NCBI GenBank assembly: GCA_013398955.1
Contig: VWPU01011449.1
Coordinates: 186,001 to 250,000, forward strand
Origin: Callaeas wilsoni
Taxonomy: Eukaryota > Chordata > Aves > Passeriformes > Callaeidae
Length of the DNA stretch: 64,000 nt
Reading direction: 5' to 3'
A model generated the notes under the pieces. That model ran no database searches, had not been told where the DNA came from, and saw nothing but the letters and a program-made list of their open reading frames with translations. The position numbers were made by a program, and so were the translations under genes. This document shows, in pieces, positions 38,523 to 51,345 of this stretch. Position 1 is the first letter of the stretch. Each line of letters starts with the position of its first letter.

Positions 38523-41500
38523 ATGAAACACCCATATCTCCTTTTCAAAATTATTCAAGTATTGCCACTAATGGCCTCCTATGTGAGTTCATGCCCTAAA
38601 GGTGAAATACACTTTCTTTATAACTGTTATAAAAGACCTGAATTTGAAAACTGACTCCATGTAGCAGTCACAGATACAATACATGTGCAGTTTTGACCAA
38701 CATAAAAGATATAGGACCTAGAATCTCCATGCTTCCTCTGAAGTCCTGTTATGAAAATTAAGTTTCTGTATTTTTAATAGTAATTTCTGCTTTATTTAAA
38801 AGTAAGGAGCAATGGGATTTATAAGATTAGGCAATCAAGGTTTTAAGTAGTGTTTAGATATTATTATTTTTTTAGCCTAGGTGCCATTTGTGAAATTAAA
38901 TTTTTAATAACCTTTCAGATATTTAGCCTTAGGGAAATAATTTCCTTAACAGTAGTTCAGAGGTTTAATGTCACAGTAAAGGCTTTGAAATATGATGTGA
39001 TCCCTTTCATTCTAGAAAGTTAGCTTTAAAAAAAACAAAACAAAGTAAAAATGTTAATGAGGAAAAGCTATGCCGTCCAGCTCCAAAACAAGACAGGAGG
39101 ATGGGGAAACAAACAGCTTTTATAAGATTTTGTGCTGTGTTTTCTAAACACAGCATTAGTTCCAAAATCTTCACAATCAGGCTTCCAAGACTTATATTTT
39201 GAAAATGTGAGAGGTTCAGTAACTCTGAACTTCCTCTCCAAGTGAAAGCTAGACAAATATTTGGCACTGGAAGTATCCACCCTCGCCTCCATCCCATGGC
39301 TGATGTGTTGCCCAGATCTGTTGTAGTGGAAATGGAATATGGATATAAACCTATTGATGAGATGCAGAAGGGCTTTAAAAGGTTATATCCCATCCACAGC
39401 ATTTGTCTCAACCTAAGCCTCTGCTTAATATAACTTTTTTCAGAGATTTCTTATTTCATCAAATTTCAGGTGTACATTTAGCAATGGTCAATCTGAGTTT
39501 CGAATGCTGTCTTTATTTTTCAGGATAAGGTCACTGCCATTTATGAAAGTAGGAGACTTTCTTCTAATGTCAGAGAGAGCAAAAACCCTTTTCCAGAAAA
39601 TTGCTGAACCTCTTGCATTGAAAATATCTCTAGAAGCATTCATTCTTTTTCAATTATTGATGTCCTTTTTTCCCCCAAAAGAGAAAAATAGTCCCACTAA
39701 TTAAAGTTTGTTCATGTTGTAAATAAATGAAAACAGACTTTTAAAAGATTTATCTGGCAATTCCTTTAATAGCTTTCAGCTGACCTATAAACATTTAAAC
39801 AGACCATTCCAGCGCTGATCTGCATTCCTGAATGGCACAAAATAGACTTCAGCTATCATGATATTGCTCACATTATTGTGAATAGGTTGGATGATAGTAT
39901 ATTGTCAAAAATAATAACAATGATATAAAATGATAATAGCAAAAAAAAAATCTGTCTATTTCAAGCAGAGTTGAGTGCTGAAGTATTAAATTTATGCTCA
40001 TCAGGAAACCAGAAAACATTTATTATCCTTCATCTTTTCCTATATAAACTGTAACATAATTTTAGTAATAATTCCATCAAAAACTTTGATACAATGGAGA
40101 TTTCACAGCATTCATGGCAGTGGTGGTGGGCATACTCCAAAAGCCAGTATATTGGTATTTACTTTCAAGGTTTACGTATAGCTTCTTTTCTTCTATTCTC
40201 TTTCTAAATTGCAAGTATCTGACTCCAATATGGATTATCCACAAACCTGTTTTTTTAGAGCAGCAGGAATGGCTGAAAAACAAGTGTAAATTCTGGAGAG
40301 ACTGCCACTTGTCTTCTTCTTCACGTGAACTGCAAGAACAGTTATGTACAGAGTGCTAAATAAATCAAAGATTTCAACGCTTATTTGCAGCTAAAACCAG
40401 TAGACAAATAGTTAAATATGGAAAGAAGAGTCCAAGCAAAAAGAAAATAAATCAGTTTGTTCAGTTGGATTCATACTGTTCCCCTAAAAGCATTGCATAA
40501 TCAAAGATTAACAAAAATAATACTAAAAATATATTTATAACAAGCTAGCACATTGTGTAATATTGAAGAGATTATTATATTTTGCTATATACTGTTTAAA
40601 GTTTTGTAAATTAAATAGAATTTTATTTCAGTTGAGTTGAGCTACTCCATCATCTAACCCAAGGTATAAATAATAAATTTGGCCTATGGGCCAAATGGGA
40701 AATAAACAGGCAGAATCTACAAACAAACCAATAAAATTCTGCCTTTCCTGCATGCTGGATTAAATACCACCAGAAAGAGTAAAAATATTTGCAATTTGGT
40801 TTCCATATTTAAGTTTCTTGATGTTCCTTTACAAAGTCTTTAGATGCTTTGTGGTTTTGCTTGGTTGTTGGTGGAGTGTTTTTTTCCTAATCCCTGGACA
40901 TCAAATAACCAAGGAGAGGAAGAGAGGAAGATGAAGAGAAAGAAAAAAAGAGAGTACAAAACCAAGAGAGATGAAGACAAGGCAATTTCATCTCTTTTGG
41001 AATTAGAAGTAATGGTATTTGTTTCTATTCATAATTTGTAAATTTTCTGTTTAAATTCCATGTTATTTCTGTGGAAAAATATTTTCCGTAGAAAAGCAAG
41101 GCTGATAATTTTTTTTCATGGTAACGTTCCTGTTCTTTTGGAAAAAGTTATTAGACATGCTGGAAACAATGCAAGATTTCAAATTCTCTTTCTTTCCAGC
41201 ATAATTATTCCTATGACAAAAAAAAAATTAAAAAAAAAAGAGAGAGGAGATCAAAGTCAATTAAATGTTTGGTTTACTAACAAAACAAAAGGGAAAATAG
41301 ATTTTCAATGCAAATTTTTCTTGATGGAACATTATCAATAATTTTTTCAGCTTTGTATTAGAGAAAGCTTTTTTCATCTAGTTTACCCTCCTGGGTCTCT
41401 TCCAGATGGAAACAAGTGGGACAATCAATAAATGAAGCTGCTCAGCATGGTTGCCAGATTTTAAATATTAAAATCCAGGCCCAGGGAGGGCAATCACAAG

Positions 41501-43224
41501 TGCACATGTAAGTGTGCATGAATAAGTGTGTCCAATGTCTCGGATGTAACCCAGGCCAACTAGTGCTGTTTTATGCCTGAACATTACCCAGCACACCTGG
41601 CATCGGACCTAGTGTATATTTGTGATTTATCCACAAGTTTGCTAAAGCCACTTTTGTGGTTAACATCACTCAGCCTCCCGTATACACATAAATTAACTTT
41701 CCGTGATTGCAACTAGTTGCTGTAGAAAAACTGGGGGAGGAGAATTTATATAGGCAAAGCATAGCAAGTATGGGATTTGACTGTATAAAACAGGGTAGTC
41801 CAATCACGTTAAGAGTTTTGGCAGCTCTTCCATTCATCTTTCTGCTAGTAAGCTTCATCTAATATGGAGGCCATAAGCAACTGATTAAGAGCTTGCTTTC
41901 TCACACCAATATTCCACTAAAAATATCTGTGAGGTTCCATTTTATGTTAAAGGAGAAATTACAAGATATCTTGTGTAAGTCAATGACACTCATATGAGTT
42001 TCGGAGCAGGAAAAAACCCAACACCTGAAGATGAGCCAAATTATGATCTCAGAGGACTGTATGTCAAGGTTAATGGCTTCTCTGGAATAACCTCAAGTTT
42101 ATGTGAGTCACATAGATCAGAATATCATATTAGATCTGACATTTTTCAGCACAAAATCATCCAAGAAGAAAAAGAAAAGTATTTCTTTTGATCGACCCAC
42201 ACACAAACATAAACTATATTATTATTTTACAAGCCCATCTCAGCTCTGTGTCCTCTTTTGCAAAAACATGCGGGAGGATGGGTTGGATAATTTGCACCAG
42301 CAACAAATGGCTTGAGTGTGCAAAATAAAATGAGATAGATGCACTTCTTCCTAAAATCCTTTCATTCTGTTTCACATGACTATGTATAAAAAATGAAGTA
42401 AATAAACAGCTAAGGAGGTGTTTCTGACTCAGTGATATTAAACAAATTCAATTATTTTGCCTACTATATTTTGAGTAAAGCAATAAAAACAAGAACATAA
42501 AACAGACACACATCACCAAGGCTATGACATGTAGTCACTCAGCATCCTGCTATTAGTCATTCTAACTACAAGTAATCTACCAGCACAGATTGCAATAATG
42601 GCGGATTTTTCCCCAGCACAGATGTTCACGTTTCCCTGATCATCTTACAAAAGGGTAAGATTGTCTGCAAAGGTCAGGTCCATCTCTTTTTCTAGCATGA
42701 ATACTGTGATGCTTTGACCATTCAGCATTGAATTTAGACTGTCACCCATCTAAAGATTTAAAGACAAGCATGTGTATTTGCTCCTCCACTGCTGCATGAT
42801 GATGGCTTTCACTGTACCCAGGATCACAGCATGGTCACCATTTCACCTCATTACTTTCTAAGGCATTTGGAGAGATACTCCGAGCTCACAGTAGTGCTGC
42901 CTAAAACTGTCTCGCTCCTCTGAGGTTAGATGGCAATTTAAGCAATACAATATGAGTGTTGTATATTGAAAAGAAACGTAAAACAGTGATTAGAAGGAGA
43001 AGCCAGCAGAGGGCTTTTTGAGGTCTCTTCTTAGATTTCCTTGTGTCTTGGTGGCTGACTGCATGGCATGTAGATCTGATGGAAGAAATTAGTTGTTGTT
43101 TTAACAATAAGACATTTCAAAATATGTCCTTGCACTTTGGCTCCGTATCACCTAAGGAACTAAATAGATTTTTCTGAATTTTCAGAGCAAAGAGCAGTAA
43201 TATAGTTCTTCTTTCCAGTGAAAA
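38523..43224. other. AT-rich single-copy DNA, no gene proven
   Basis: No transposon recognised. A 77-codon plus-strand open stretch at 39203-39433 is listed separately. A 134-codon minus-strand frame at 39007-39411 covers the same bases. Two patches at about 41380-41700 and 42520-42850 look less repetitive and less AT-rich than the rest and could be single-copy conserved DNA, which cannot be judged here. Confidence 0.55.
39203..39433 (+). other. Open frame of unknown meaning, protein-like composition
   Basis: Stop-free from just after a TGA at 39200-39202 to a TAA ending at about 39433. It has no ATG near its start; the first in-frame ATG is at about 39299. The middle part, roughly residues 14-68, has a balanced composition rich in charged and aromatic residues (for example VVVEMEYGYKPIDEMQ), unlike most chance frames in this AT-rich window. 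A 134-codon frame is open on the opposite strand. I do not recognise the protein. It could be a fossil exon, a retrocopy fragment or chance. Confidence 0.25.
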
Positions 43225-43370
43225 CACAGAATCATAGAAATCTAGAATGCTTTGGTTTGGAGGAGACCTTAAAGGCCGTCTAGTTCTAACCTTCCTACCC
43301 TGGGCAGGGACACCTCCCACTAGACCAGGTTGCCCAGGGCATCATCCAGCCTCGCATTGAACACTTCCGT
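43225..43370 (-). mobile_element. CR1 LINE 3' end, minus orientation
   Basis: It starts CACAGAATCATAGAAATC, then GGTTTGGAGGAGACCTTAAAGG, CCTACCCTGGGCAGGGACACCTCCCACTAGACC, AGGTTGCCCAGGGC and CATCCAGCCTCGCATTGAACACTTCC. These are successive blocks of the CR1 3' end in reverse complement. The copy is about 145 bp, well preserved and 5' truncated. Confidence 0.96.
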
Positions 43371-44398
43371 CAGCTGACATTATTTCCATTTCCCTCTGTG
43401 ACATGGTGCCTCCACAGTGTCCTTCATCTTCCCTCATTGCCCAGCACCTAAAATTCAGATATTCTGCACTGGAAGTCTGTGTCCCTGGAGATTTGTCTTC
43501 AGAATCATCATAAAGCATCAACAGATTTCTTTCATGTTATTTCCATGTAAAATCTGTGAGGTAGAAGGCAAATGTGAATCCACTTTTATATTTTTCTTGA
43601 TCCCCCTATTTCTCCTCCCATATCTCCTCTGGACTTTTAAGAATGAAGATGATAAGCATCAGATACCCTCTGTAATATCTTAGGCCTAAGACTGCAAAGG
43701 AAAAATTAGGAAATTATGGTAACGCCACGTGTTCAGTACTGCTCTGCAATGCAGTGCATCTCTCTTGAGATAAAATAAAGCCAGTCCTCTTTAATTGAAA
43801 AAAAACCATGCAATTCATTTTCTTGGAGGATGAAAGGATTAAAGAAACATGATCACAACTTTAACTGAGACATGGAAAACCCACAGAGCAAAACTAAAAA
43901 CACCAAGAAACAGAAAAATAAAACCAAACAAAAATCTCCAGTGTAACTGATTTATTTTTTTTCCTATAGCAGCAGAGAAGATTATATCTGCTGGAAAAAG
44001 ATGCAGTTTCAGCTTTGCTTCAGTAGCTGCAGCCTCCTCTGACAAATTCAAGAAACATAAACCAAGTGGTGACACTGTAAGGGGGAAATTAGAGAGCATA
44101 AAAAATAGCGATGACATTGAAATGAATATTGTTGATGACTTGCATCAGAGTAGTGAAGGTGTAAAAAAATATTACAGTTAGTCTAGTGCCTGACATCTTT
44201 CTCCCTTTGGGACATCCTCATCACCAGTCACAGTGCAGTGACTTCGTACGAGAATTTTTAGTAGAATGGTAGAGTCAAAGGGTAGAGTGTTCAAATGCAA
44301 TTATAAGTCAGGTATGCATATGTTTGCATTCACTTGGCTTGCTTCATCAATGTTCACGTTAATTTTGTTCACATTAATTGAATTCACAATGCAGTTTC

Positions 44399-44415
44399 TT
44401 TTTTTTTTTTTTTTT
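44399..44415. repeat. Poly-T run (17 T)
   Basis: Seventeen T residues with no identifiable retrocopy attached. Confidence 0.9.
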
Positions 44416-45661
44416 ACCTACTTCAAAAGAGCAGAAGTCTTCCTGATATATGAGTCACTATTAAGTACTGACGGATCTCAGAAGACAAAAAGGGGGGGAA
44501 AAAAAAGTAATGTAATGTTGCCACTCTTCAGCCCTGGATTAATTCCAGACCTTCCAATTAACACTATTGTCATTTAAATAAATGCCAACTTTTGCAAAGT
44601 TGTTTTTACTTATTAACCTTTTGTTCATTTCAACGTTCAGTTATAAATTATTGTATAAAGTGTGACAGTCACATAAGAGAGTATGTGGGAAAGCATAACA
44701 CCAACAAAAAAATTATTTAAACAATTAAGCTTCAGGAAATTGAACATTAATCTCCTTCACAAATATTGTGTATAACAGCATGGATTTCTCTAGCAGCTTG
44801 CATCTGATTTAAAGGATTCGGCTTCATCTGTTGTCTTAGATGTGTCAAACATCCATTGGTGAAACTGCTAAAATCTCTTTCTAGAAATAAAACGCATCCC
44901 CAAATCCCAGGTTATGACTGTAAGTCTTAGCCAGGGCAGCTAGTCCTTTTCAAACACACCTCTAATATTGCTCCCTTTCGCTTTGACTTCACCTAGCTTC
45001 TTTCTTTGCTATTCTAGTTCCTTATTTTCAACCCTGAATTTTCATTATAACTCTAACTCTGGTAATTTATCTAGTGATTGAAGTAATTCAGTCTTACTAT
45101 ATTGAACATAATCACTGAATCAAAGACTGTTCTCCCAAGGGAACATCTCTTAATACTAGGGCTGTTTGCCCTCCTGGATAATATGGATGCTCTGACTGCA
45201 AGGCATCTTATTTACTATTGTTTTGTTAATCTGTAGTGATGATGACAAAGAAATCTGTGCCTTTAGTTTGAAAATGCCTGTGTTACAACTTTGATTGCTA
45301 GAGACGATATTTGACAATTACAAACAAAGTTAAAAGTAAGAATATGTTAGGATAAACCCATAAGTCTAATCAGGAACTGAGCTAAATTTGTCTGTTTCTT
45401 TTTTAATAGATTAATCTTTAATTTGACAAAGCATTTTGTTTTAACATGTTTAATTGGTATTAAAAGAGTTTGACTGCATCAGCATATAGTGCACAAATTA
45501 TGCTAATTAGTTTTCTTTCATTTAAGACTAATAAAATGTTTCCCATCCTAGATATAAGAAACTAGTTGGAAGTCCAGAAATTGCATTTTGTAAAGGGAAT
45601 TTAATTATTAGTACAGTTAAACCCTCCTTTCTGTCCTACAATGCAGAATCATAATATGTTT

Positions 45662-46027
45662 TTAGTCTAAAATCCAAGCTTCTGGTTGTATTTGCACCTC
45701 TTTTTTGTCAGTGGGATAGGGGATGACTATAGTCCTCTGGAATAAGTTGACAAGTTCAATGTGAATGACTAAAAGCAGAAGATTATCAATAATTCTGATC
45801 TGAGAATTCACGGTACCTGGGATATTACTACCAGAATAGGTCCTACTTCCAAGAAAAATCTGTTGGTCACAACCCTGGAAAGCACCAAAATACCTCTTAA
45901 GAAGATACCACCAACTGTGAAAACACAAATTATCTAGGAACTGTTGGCTTCTACAGAAATAGTAAGTAATAAAGTTTTTTAATGAGACAAATTGCCATTT
46001 TTCTTGCATTACTCTTTCAGGATCCAC
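45662..46027 (-). other. Longest non-repetitive open frame, unidentified
   Basis: A 121-codon minus-strand frame that is not in simple repeat. The composition is mixed, with several Trp, Cys and Tyr residues and a hydrophobic segment (IIDNLLLLVIHIELVNLF). No domain or family is recognised, and I see no promoter, splice-site or polyadenylation arrangement that would make it a gene. In a 64-kb AT-rich window, one such frame by chance is plausible. Confidence 0.2.
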
Positions 46028-48662
46028 CTTCTTTTCCAGATTTGTGTCCCATGATCATAGTGACTAACCAGTAGATGCGAGTGCAGGCACAACCATTAAC
46101 ACATTACTACACAAAGGCGAGGAGCATGGAAAGATGACACATCTGTAGTTACCCTAAAGTTCTCTCCATACTATGAACAACATGATGCCAAGACAGAGTT
46201 ACTGCTATACTGTCACACCTCAAGATGAAGAGGAGCACTGGGGTTTGTTCATCATATCCTGTTTAAGATGGACATATGATGTGATAAAAGTGCCTTTTCT
46301 GACATATTTTAATTCATAAGTTCACTCAGAGTTGGAGTAATTTTCTATATTTTCTCGAGGCAAATTTCTCAGTACTGTCCTAGATCACACTGGTTAAAAC
46401 ATTTCTTCTTCATTAAGTTTTCTAGTTAGAAATACGTTCTTTGACTGCAGATAAAAGCTTTGAAGTACTAAGTGCTGAAGAGGTACTGATCAATGGCTTC
46501 ATCAGGAATGACTGGCTTCTCTGGCTTTCAAAATATCAGGTTATTTGCATTAAAGAAATGAATATATTTCTGCTTGCCATGTCTTTAGCAAAGACATGAA
46601 CTGATTTCAAAAATAAACACTTCCTTTGCACATTTTACTTGTTACTCTTTCGAGTTCATATCAAGTACTTATACTGTTGGTCATTTATCATATTCAAGGT
46701 GCAATGGAGTCCAGTGACTCACTTATGCCTAGTTTTAGGGTGTTTTTTCTTTTGCATGTGAAAAGTCAAGAGAGAGGATTTCTAAATACATAGAAGAACA
46801 TTAGAATTTCTATACTCTGATTTCACAACTAAGTGGGTCCTGGAAGACAATTAACTTCACATTTTAAAGTAATTCTGCTGAATTTAAATTATATCTTTCA
46901 GAAAAAAAACCTGCAAAATACAGAACATGTTTTAATATTTATTTTAGAAAAAAACCCACAACCAACAAACAGAAAATCAGAAAAAAAAACAAAACCAAAA
47001 CCAAAATGGTAACCATTTGCTTCTTCCTTCCCTTAGGAGACGTTTCTAATTTAAAATTGACCTTATTTGGAGTGGTTAACATCAAATAGCATCCATGGGT
47101 AACTTCCAATCAAATTCACTCAAAGATAAATGATTTACACGCACTAAGCCTGAATTTTCCCACCAAACATATCAACCTGAGTAATTTACTAATAAGAACC
47201 AATCTTAATTAACAAATACAATACAAAAAATATTTGAGTCAATTTAAAAAAAACTTACAGCACACAAGGTGATACCAGAAGATGTATATTCATGAGCCTG
47301 ATATAATGGCCTGGAAGTCATTAAAATATTGGTGCCGATATTTGTCTGATTTAAAAGATGAAGAATCATTTTGATACTTTTATAGGAATGGTCAGAAATA
47401 ATAATTTAAATAGAAAATTACAATGCTGGTCAGATTTCTCTGCATCATATTTATCATATTGGTCTTATCATATAAATCAAAAGAGTTGTACTTTTCTATT
47501 TCAGCATACTTTTGCATTTTCAGAAAAAATCCCCAGGTGAATTCCAAATTCTTTACTCTAACTCAGGGAGATAGAGAAAATTTGCAAAAGTCTTAAAGAA
47601 AGCTAACTGGAAACTGAATGTGTCCTTATCCCAATTTAATCATACTGGAAAACACTGGAATGCTGCATCTCCAACCCACTATTTTTTGGTGTTTCTTTTC
47701 ATGAACAGATGGTCCTACCAAGAACTTGACTTCACATAGCAGAGAAAGGGTTCAGAATGAACACAGAACACTTAACCTGAGCTCTGAAGAGTGATCAAGT
47801 AAAATTATGTTCAAAGAATGAGAAAAAATCATCAACAAAAGTCAAAATCTCAGCAACACATCCAAGGCTTAAACAGTCAATTTCCCAGCTGCTAATGTTG
47901 CACTTTTGAACAAACAGATTATGCTGCATAATTTTTGAGATGTCAGTCATTTCTGATAAGGATTCCTCTCTGAAGACTAGAGCATAAAGTCTTCAGCCAA
48001 AGCAGGGCAAAGATTGCCAAATATCTACTACAAAAGTCTTCTGGAAGCAACAGGCCCTTGATGCCTCAAGGTCTGCTACTGACAACGCTTCATTTGCTAG
48101 AAGAAATATGTAGGACAAGACTGCAGCACTCTGTATTATGCTGGAATGTATTTCATGTACAACAGTCTCTTTCCTAAAGGTACTGATAAGTCAGGTCTGA
48201 AACTGCAGTTATAAGCTTCTAGATTTTGCCACATTCTACAAGTCACCATTTGCAAGGCCAAAGTCATCATTACAAATCAAATACTCTGTCTGATATTTGT
48301 TTGCATGGCTGATGCATGGAAATTAGCATGGAGATAAAACACCAACAAAAAAAATTATGAGAAGAGGATATGGTCATACAGGTTTGCTTTAGCTCCAGGA
48401 GGCTTAAGAGCCCTAAGTTTAATTTTAGTCAATGAAGATCAACATGTCCACAGGTCAATGTTCAAAATTAGGCTCCTGCTCTGAAACATGCTCCATTTCA
48501 CGTAGAAGTCTCCCTCCACCCATTAACTTGATCAGGAGCCATGGGAATATGACCTTATTATGTTTGGGGAATATCACTGAAAGAGGTTATTTAGAATTCA
48601 CAAGTCAGCAAATATACAATTGCAATAACTGTGAAGGCAGTCATTAAGAGTTATTGATATTC

Positions 48663-48769
48663 TGTATTAGGGTTACATGACAAGGTTTTGGTACCAGGGG
48701 TCTACAGAGGTGGCTTCTGCTTTCAGACAGAGCCAATGCCAGCTGGCAGAGGACACATCGACACTGGCC
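48663..48769 (+). mobile_element. Old avian retroviral LTR fragment
   Basis: It starts TGTATTAGGGTTACATGAC and aligns from its first base with the LTR start at 63892. Shared blocks are AAGGTTTTGGTA, the CTACAG...GTGGCTTCTG block, and AGAGCCAATGCCAGCTGGC. Between the last two blocks this copy lacks about 25 bp that the 63.9-kb copy has, so it carries an internal deletion. The match to the LTR family continues to about 48769 and is then lost. The rest of the LTR and any internal viral genes are not recognisable. I recall the family as an avian endogenous retrovirus LTR, probably ERVL-like; the exact name needs a Repbase/Dfam search. Confidence 0.82.
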
Positions 48770-51261
48770 ATTACCTCACTCTGATTTGATTGGGAATTAA
48801 TTAATCTGAGGAGGTAGAGGGATAGAGTGGCTTTGGTGAGCACCTGGTGTCCAGCCAAGGCAAGCCCACTACATACAGAAAAACCAACACATTTCTGCAG
48901 GCCCCAGACAGAGACTGAAGGCATCAGCAAGTTTGGTACAGGATAAACTATTCTGCTAGATGCAAGAACAACATAGCTGTAGCTGTGTGGTACTATGAGT
49001 GATTAGGATCCCAAAAAGGCAGTGGACAGGAGAATGAGAACAGTATGCAGTTATAAATGTTCCCTTAGCTTATGGCACGCCTTTCATACTGTTTTCCTAA
49101 GTGAGGTTGATTTGTCACTACAGCTTTTGCTTCCTCTGTACGCTCCTAACCCTTCTGACAGCAGCTTTACATGTCAACAAACTTGCCCTGTTCCCAGTTT
49201 TGTCTTTTAGTGCTATGTTCACAATTTTACGATGACACCCTCTATAGAGGTTAGAGATGTGTAGCAATGCCGTCAGTGAGCCAGGTCATGTTTTGAAAAG
49301 GTAAATTATTTTTTGTCTATTACATTGTGGAATAAGTTAAATTCTCCGTGCAGTCAAATCACATGAAGTGTTCCTTTTAACTTTTCACATAGTATCTCTG
49401 AAGAGTCTTGAAATGCAGAACCAGATCAGAGCATGATAATTGTAGATTAAATGCATCTCTTTGGATTTACATTTAGTGTTTTTCTTCTGCCCTCTGCAGA
49501 AATCAGTTAAGAAGCGTTTATCTGACTGTGGAGAATATAAAGGGTGTTTTCTAGGAGAAATAGCATAGAAGTTTATTAGTGACCCGAACAGCACTTGAGA
49601 GGTAGAAACACAGTATTCAAGAATTTAAAAGTAGAGCCTTACTCCTCATGTCTTTAAATCCCTAAGTGTCACTCCTACTGCTGATTTTAGAACAAGAGAA
49701 GACAATCACTTGATTGGTACATTTCCAAAAGTTCTGTGCAACAGCAGAAGAGAATTCCATATAAAAGCCTTGAGAGAAGTGAAAGGAGATATGTTGCTAT
49801 CCATTTCAGTAAGAAATATAAAAGAGAAAAGGTGGATTAGAGATACCAACCCAAAAATTGCTAAAAATCATTTGGTAAAAGTTATAAAACCAGATATTTT
49901 TGCTAAATTAAAGTGTTTTTTAAAAAGTTAAAAAACATTAAAATAAGTTTATCTGAAAAATAAAAGTTAAAATATATGAGAATTTCAATGAATTTTTTAT
50001 TCTGCGCTTCAGAAGTTAGAACAGTTTTGTGATCCCTGTCTAGGTACAGCTGTGCATTTCAACAAGAAAGGTTTGAAAAGAAAAGAAGAGCTTACCTATG
50101 TCACCAGTTTCTGGTACTGCATCAATCACGTCTTCACTTCAGAATCATCAATAGATTAATGTTGTCTGGAGGACTACAGTGTCCTGTAACGACAAGTTAT
50201 AAATCATATGAAAAAGGAATCTATCACGTTCAGAAAATAATAGCATAAAATAGCCCAAACTGAAATCCAGAACACTGCGTTCATCTGCTATTTCTACACA
50301 GATGTCTACAGGGCATATATTGCTTTTGTATGTTGCATCTATAGAACTAATAAGTGGAGAGAAAATTTACATTTTAATATGAGTAAAATATTAATATAGA
50401 GTTTTAAGTTTGACATTAAATTACTATTATTTTTGCTTACAGGATCTAAAGAAAGATGAATAATTCAATTAACACATTGTAATATCCCTAATTATCTAAA
50501 ATATGACACGTCATGTCGTAATTTTGCGGTGCAATATTCAGAATTCTTATCGTCATTTTGATATAAATCAAATTTCTTCTCCTGCACTGGTAATCTATGA
50601 AGATGATTTCTCACTCTTATATCAGGATATACCTAACCATAGATAGGAGGGGACTGGATTAAAAAAACCCATGAAAATAGGATGAGCCTGGAAAGAGAAA
50701 ACAAAAGGCAATAGAGGTCTGCAATGGTTAAACTGATACAAGGGACTCATGTTCTCCTCTCTTTGATTCACATCTGAGACTTCAGCATTGGTCATGGACA
50801 TGTTAAGTTTTCCAAAGTGAGTTTTTCAATCTGGGCTGAAATTCAGCAGTTCATTCATCTATCTGTTACACATGCATGTGCAAATTCAGTTCTGGACTAA
50901 AGAAACCTTCCATGAGAATTGACATATTTCATTAGAGGACTTTATTTTAGGTTTTCTTAAAGAGAAAAGTTGTCATAGAATTAACAGCCAGCATTAAAAA
51001 TTAATCTACTGATACCAAACTATTAAGCATTCTAATTAAACTTCAAATCACTGTAATTAAGATTTGCTACGAACTTTGCATTCATGACAAATGTAAGCAA
51101 AGCATTTCTTTTTGGATTTTTTAGAACAGTCATGGGGATAGGGATACCCCCCATGTTTTGATGAATGATCATTGACATTGTCAAATTTCGCTGCTTTCAA
51201 CATATCATTGTCTACCTAGGGGTCTTTAATATTCTTGGAATAATTCTGCAAGCCCAGAATT
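48770..51261. other. AT-rich DNA, no gene seen
   Basis: The first 175 bases (to about 48945) are GC-richer and might be further decayed LTR, but I cannot align them. The rest has no recognised repeat or gene and only short open frames. Confidence 0.6.
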
Positions 51262-51345
51262 GTAGAGCCACAGAACACTTTAGGTTGGAGGGGACCTCTG
51301 GGGGTCATCAAGTCCGATTTCGGAGCAGGTCCCACCTTGAAATTC
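51262..51345 (-). mobile_element. CR1 LINE 3' end, minus orientation
   Basis: TAGAGCCACAGAACACTTTAGG, GGTTGGAGGGGACCTCTGG and GGTCATCAAGTCCGATTTC match the reversed CR1 3' terminus of the 'ggacctctggaggtcatctagtcca' subtype. This differs from the 'ggaccttaaagatcatc' subtype at 34.5 and 43.2 kb. The copy is under 100 bp. Confidence 0.9.

Larger units (their letters stand above)
43371..48662. other. AT-rich single-copy DNA, no gene proven
   Basis: No transposon recognised. It includes a 17-base T run at 44399-44415 and A/C-rich low-complexity sequence at about 46945-47010. A non-repetitive 121-codon minus frame at 45662-46027 is listed separately. A homeodomain/POU-like patch (ATGCTAATTAG) lies at about 45500-45510. 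Confidence 0.55.

Noticed and set aside
39007..39411. 134-codon minus-strand frame
   Set aside because: It overlaps a more protein-like plus-strand frame and resembles no family. At most one of the two could be real, and neither is proven.
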